Positions 6,834 through 9,397 of a stretch of 9,397 nt of DNA are shown in pieces. Source of the DNA: an uncultured Alphaproteobacteria bacterium (GTDB lineage Bacteria > Pseudomonadota > Alphaproteobacteria > Micropepsales > Micropepsaceae). Within the stretch, counting starts at the first letter, position 1, and every line of letters begins with the position of its first letter. The position numbers and the translations under genes were made by a program. Location of the stretch: contig CAIXUE010000030.1 in the NCBI GenBank assembly GCA_903922545.1, positions 1 through 9,397 of the forward strand, given 5' to 3'. Below the pieces are notes generated by a model. The model saw only the letters and a list, made by a program, of their open reading frames with translations. It was not told the origin of the DNA and ran no database searches.

Positions 6834-6852
6834 CTCTGCTCTTCGCCACGTT
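6828..6852 (+). promoter_or_regulatory. EcfG-type (general stress response) promoter
   Basis: GGAAC at 6828-6832 and CGTT at 6849-6852 are separated by exactly 16 bases. This is the published consensus (GGAAC-N16/17-CGTT) for EcfG, the sigma factor released by the PhyR-NepR partner switch in alphaproteobacteria. It points at the exported protein gene starting at 6908 and predicts a transcript start near 6858 with a leader of about 50 bases. Position, orientation and match are all as expected. The match is seen directly, and regulation by EcfG is inferred. Confidence 0.75.
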
Positions 6853-6889
6853 ACCAGCGCATCGAAAAATTCCATTTAGACGCGCTGGT
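6853..6889 (+). promoter_or_regulatory. 8-bp inverted repeat in the leader of the exported-protein gene
   Basis: ACCAGCGC (6853-6860) and GCGCTGGT (6882-6889) are perfect complements around a 21-base A/T-richer loop. The left arm starts directly after the promoter's CGTT, so a transcript starting near 6858 would contain only part of it. This favours a DNA operator, or a hairpin formed only on transcripts that start farther upstream (for example read-through from truA). It ends 18 bases before the ATG. Confidence 0.45.
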
Positions 6890-6907
6890 CGCGAAGAAAG
6901 GCGAAAT

Positions 6908-7360
6908 ATGAAAAAACTTCACACTGCCCTTGGAATGAGTTCCTTCCTCGCGATTGCTGCCATGGGCCTGATGGCGCCCACCGCCGCGAACGCCCAAAGC
7001 GACAGCTATGTCGCTTGCAACCAGTTCGGCGATTGCTGGCGGGTGCACCACGAATACGCCTATGGCGCAGACGCGCCGATCACCTACTACCATTCCGATT
7101 ATTATGACGCCCACATGCATGATGAACACATCCACTGGCGTTCCGACCCGGCCGATGACCGCGGTTATTATGACCGGGACGGCAACTGGCATCCCGATGC
7201 GGCGGCGCATGTTGTGGCCAGCGGTGCGGCTGGCGCCGGCGTCGGCGCGGCGATTGGCTGTATCATAACGCTCCCGATCGGCTGCGCTCCCGGCGCGGCA
7301 GTCGGCGCGGCGGTCGGCGGCGGCACCGGCGTTGTGGCCGGCGCAGCAACCGCGCGTTAA
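6908..7360 (+). CDS. Exported His/Tyr/Asp-rich protein with C-terminal glycine zipper
   Basis: This 150-residue protein has a clear signal peptide: MKK, a hydrophobic core, and ANA before Q30 as the likely cleavage site. The mature part opens with C37 and C43, then a His/Tyr/Asp-rich region (about 44-101) holding nine histidines and motifs such as YYDAHMHDEHIHW (65-77) and GYYDRDGNWHPD (86-97). The C-terminus (105-149) alternates Gly and Ala in a glycine-zipper pattern, broken by CIITLPIGCAPG (118-129) with two more cysteines. Glycine zippers of this kind insert in or associate with outer membranes, as in the 17-kDa antigen (Rick_17kDa_Anti) group. I do not recognise a named family for the whole protein. 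AAAGG (6897-6901) supports the ATG with 6 bases of spacing. An EcfG-type promoter upstream suggests induction by general stress. Metal binding by the histidines is possible but unproven. Confidence 0.85.
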   Translation: MKKLHTALGMSSFLAIAAMGLMAPTAANAQSDSYVACNQFGDCWRVHHEYAYGADAPITYYHSDYYDAHMHDEHIHWRSDPADDRGYYDRDGNWHPDAAAHVVASGAAGAGVGAAIGCIITLPIGCAPGAAVGAAVGGGTGVVAGAATAR

Positions 7361-7385
7361 TCCAGACTCCGATTAGGACGATCCT

Positions 7386-7423
7386 TCAAACAGCAGGGGC
7401 GAAATCTTTCCCCTGCTGTTTGA
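7386..7423. terminator. Bidirectional terminator between convergent genes
   Basis: A 14-bp perfect inverted repeat has arms TCAAACAGCAGGGG (7386-7399) and CCCCTGCTGTTTGA (7410-7423) around a 10-base loop. It sits in the 73-base gap between the exported-protein gene (+) and murI (-). The arms end in TTTGA on either strand, giving short U-runs at the base of the stem, with more T-rich sequence beyond (CCGTTCTT) on the plus strand. It can serve both convergent transcripts. Confidence 0.85.
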
Positions 7424-7433
7424 CCGTTCTTGG

Positions 7434-8243
7434 CTAAAGATCGATCACTTCCACACTGCCCGGGTCAATCGGCTCACCCAGAAAGATTTCGCCCACATTG
7501 GCGAAACGGTCCGGCGCATCCGTGGCCAGAAACTTTGCCGTGCCACCTTCGCCCTCATTCAAAAGATTTAAATCTCGCAATTTGCGTTCCACACTGGCCG
7601 CGGTGGTCTCCGCGCTATCGACCAGCGTCACATCCTTGCCCGCCACCTCCGCGATCATCTCTTTCAGCGCCGGAAAATGGGTGCAGCCCAGAACCAGGGC
7701 GCGCGGCCTGGGCATGGTGGCCAGCAGCGGTTTTAAATAGCGCTCCACCGCCAGCCGCGCGATTTCGCCTTTCACCAGTCCTTCTTCCGCCAGCGGCACC
7801 AACAAGGGCGCGGCCTGCTGCACCACCGGCAGACGCGGCGCCAGGGCCTGGATCGCCTGCACATAAGCGCCGCCTTTGACCGTGCCTTCGGTGGCGATCA
7901 CCGCGATGGGGCCGCCTGGCGCCGCCGCCACCGCGGCTTCGGCGCCCGGCGCGATCACCCCCACCACCGGCAAAGGCGCAAATGCACTCGAAAGCGTGGG
8001 CAGCGCCACGCTGGAGGCGGTGTTGCAGGCCACCACCAGCATTTTGATATCGCGGGCGATCAGGGCGCGCGCCGCCTGCACGGCATAGCGCGTCACTGTG
8101 TCGGCGCTTTTGGTGCCATAGGGCAGGCGTGCCGTATCGCCCAGGTAAATGAAATTCTCGCGCGGCAGATGGGCTTTGAGGGCGCGCATCACCGTCAGGC
8201 CGCCCATACCGGAATCAAAGATCCCGATACTTGCGCTACTCAC
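7434..8243 (-). CDS. murI: Glutamate racemase
   Basis: MurI interconverts L- and D-glutamate without cofactor and supplies the D-Glu at position 2 of the peptidoglycan stem peptide. With the GTG start at 8243 the protein has 269 residues, the usual length. It begins SIGIFDSGMGGLTV (5-18) with the conserved D10-S11. YLGDTARLPYGTKS (33-46) follows, then the two catalytic cysteines C73 in CNTAS (73-77) and C187 in LGCTHFPAL (185-193). The GTG overlaps the dapE stop as GTGA (8240-8243). An ATG at 8324 would add 27 residues read from inside dapE that do not look like the family, so I prefer the GTG. It is probably translated by coupling to dapE. The gene ends at the bidirectional hairpin terminator. 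Confidence 0.95.
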   Translation of the reverse strand: MSSASIGIFDSGMGGLTVMRALKAHLPRENFIYLGDTARLPYGTKSADTVTRYAVQAARALIARDIKMLVVACNTASSVALPTLSSAFAPLPVVGVIAPGAEAAVAAAPGGPIAVIATEGTVKGGAYVQAIQALAPRLPVVQQAAPLLVPLAEEGLVKGEIARLAVERYLKPLLATMPRPRALVLGCTHFPALKEMIAEVAGKDVTLVDSAETTAASVERKLRDLNLLNEGEGGTAKFLATDAPDRFANVGEIFLGEPIDPGSVEVIDL

Positions 8244-9394
8244 TGTGGGGGCTTCTTGAAATACGCCGCCAGCAACGCGGCATAGATTTCGGTCAGAGAC
8301 GCGATTTCCGCAACGGCCACGCATTCGTCTTTCTTGTGCATGGTGGCGCCGGCCAATCCCAATTCCACCACGGGGCAGACATCCTTGATGAAACGCGCAT
8401 CCGAAGTGCCGCCGGTGGTGGAAAAGAACGGCGACTGGCCGGTCACGCTTGCCACCGTGTCGCTGACCAGCTGGGTGAATTTCCCCGGCATGGTGAGAAA
8501 GGAAACCCCGCTCACCTGTGGTGTCACTTCGATCACGCAGCCCGATTCCTTGGCCAGGCGCTGGCTGCGGTCTGTCACCCAGCCCACCAGGCTTTCGGGG
8601 GTGTGTTTGTCATTGAAGCGGATATTGAATCTGGCCCGCGCTTCGCCCGGAATCACATTGGTGGCGTCATTGCCCACATCCATGCTGGTGAAGGACAGGC
8701 TCGACGGATCGAAATGGGCGTTGCCTTTATCAAGCGTGTGTTCGCTAAGCTGGCTGACCAGCTGGGCCAGCACGGGAATGGGGTTCTTGGCTTTCTGCGG
8801 ATAGCCGACATGGCCTTGCGCGCCCGTCACCTTGATCTGAAAATTGACCGAGCCCCGGCGGCCGATCTTCAGCGTGTCGCCTGCGCGGCTGGCCGAAGTG
8901 GGTTCGCCCACCACGCAATGATCCGGCTTTTCGTCACGCTCCTTCAGCCAGGCCAGCATTTTGGGTGTTCCGTTGATCGCCACGCCTTCTTCATCGCCGG
9001 TGATCAAAAGACTGATCGAGCCTTTGGGCGCTCCCGCAGCCAGGATTTTGGCCGTCGCCGCGACAAAGGCTGCGATGGCCGATTTCATGTCGGCGGCGCC
9101 GCGCCCATAAAGAACGCCATCTTCGATCACTGCTGCAAAGGGATCATGGCTCCAGCCATCGCCGGGCGGCACCACATCGGTATGGCCGGCAAAGCAGAAA
9201 TGCGGACTGGCAGTGCCAATGCGGGCATAAAGATTTTCCACCGGCGCGGTGCCGTTCTGCTCGAACCGCAGGCGGTGACAGGTAAAACCCAGCGCTGTCA
9301 ATTCGGCTTCCAGCACGCCAAGCGCGCCGGCATCCGCCGGCGTCACCGACGGACAGCGGATCAGTCTTTGCGCAAGATCAAGAGCGTCAACCAT
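8240..9394 (-). CDS. dapE: Succinyl-diaminopimelate desuccinylase
   Basis: DapE is a di-zinc peptidase-like enzyme (M20 family) that cleaves N-succinyl-LL-diaminopimelate to LL-DAP and succinate on the route to lysine and meso-DAP. The 384 residues match the family. Ligands are in place: H71 in CFAGHTDVVPPGD (67-79), D102 in GRGAADMKSA (98-107), the catalytic E135 and metal-binding E136 in TGDEEG (132-137), E164 in VVGEP, and H353 near the C-terminus (TMHKKDE, 351-357). The dimerisation domain carries GHVGYPQ (194-200), and TTGGTSDARF (327-336) is also typical. The ATG at 9394 gives a normal N-terminus (LAQRLIRCPSVTP). Only 3 bases of upstream sequence are visible, so its promoter and any upstream dapD are outside the window. 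It overlaps murI by 4 bases. Confidence 0.96.
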   Translation of the reverse strand: MVDALDLAQRLIRCPSVTPADAGALGVLEAELTALGFTCHRLRFEQNGTAPVENLYARIGTASPHFCFAGHTDVVPPGDGWSHDPFAAVIEDGVLYGRGAADMKSAIAAFVAATAKILAAGAPKGSISLLITGDEEGVAINGTPKMLAWLKERDEKPDHCVVGEPTSASRAGDTLKIGRRGSVNFQIKVTGAQGHVGYPQKAKNPIPVLAQLVSQLSEHTLDKGNAHFDPSSLSFTSMDVGNDATNVIPGEARARFNIRFNDKHTPESLVGWVTDRSQRLAKESGCVIEVTPQVSGVSFLTMPGKFTQLVSDTVASVTGQSPFFSTTGGTSDARFIKDVCPVVELGLAGATMHKKDECVAVAEIASLTEIYAALLAAYFKKPPQ

Positions 9395-9397
9395 CAG

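Overview
The window looks like ordinary chromosomal DNA from an alphaproteobacterium. The support is the GC-rich coding sequence, the def-fmt-truA order with recR, dnaX and dapE nearby, the intergenic hairpin repeats of a style common in that class, and a perfect match to the GGAAC-N16-CGTT promoter of the class-specific general stress sigma factor EcfG. Genus cannot be assigned from the sequence alone.

Layout. At the left edge is the 3' part of dnaX (clamp loader tau subunit, +), then a 175-base spacer with two hairpin repeat elements, then recR (recombination mediator, +). The ybaB/ebfC gene that commonly sits between dnaX and recR is absent. A hairpin separates recR from a convergent minus-strand block. 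Read in transcription order that block is rmuC, a three-helix membrane protein (DUF6249-like), an ECF sigma factor, and a small two-helix membrane protein. The last three overlap by 4 and 8 bases and form a compact sigma-factor operon with no classical zinc-binding anti-sigma factor.

Divergent from rmuC, across 40 bases, runs def-fmt-truA (+), joined by TGATG stop/start overlaps. def makes peptide deformylase, fmt makes Met-tRNA formyltransferase, and truA makes tRNA pseudouridine synthase, so this is a translation-initiation and tRNA-maturation operon. The def promoter candidate places the transcript start at or next to the ATG, which suggests a leaderless mRNA.

A 142-base regulatory region follows, with three GGAAC motifs, an EcfG-type promoter and inverted repeats. 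It leads into a small exported protein rich in His, Tyr and Asp with a C-terminal glycine zipper. A 14-bp hairpin terminator separates this gene from a minus-strand pair, dapE then murI, overlapping by GTGA. These two make precursors of adjacent residues (meso-DAP and D-Glu) of the peptidoglycan stem peptide.

Most of the window is housekeeping. The least explained parts are the sigma-factor triad and the probable stress-regulated exported protein. There is no mobile element, CRISPR array, tRNA or rRNA that I can see, and no gene-free stretch longer than about 175 bases.
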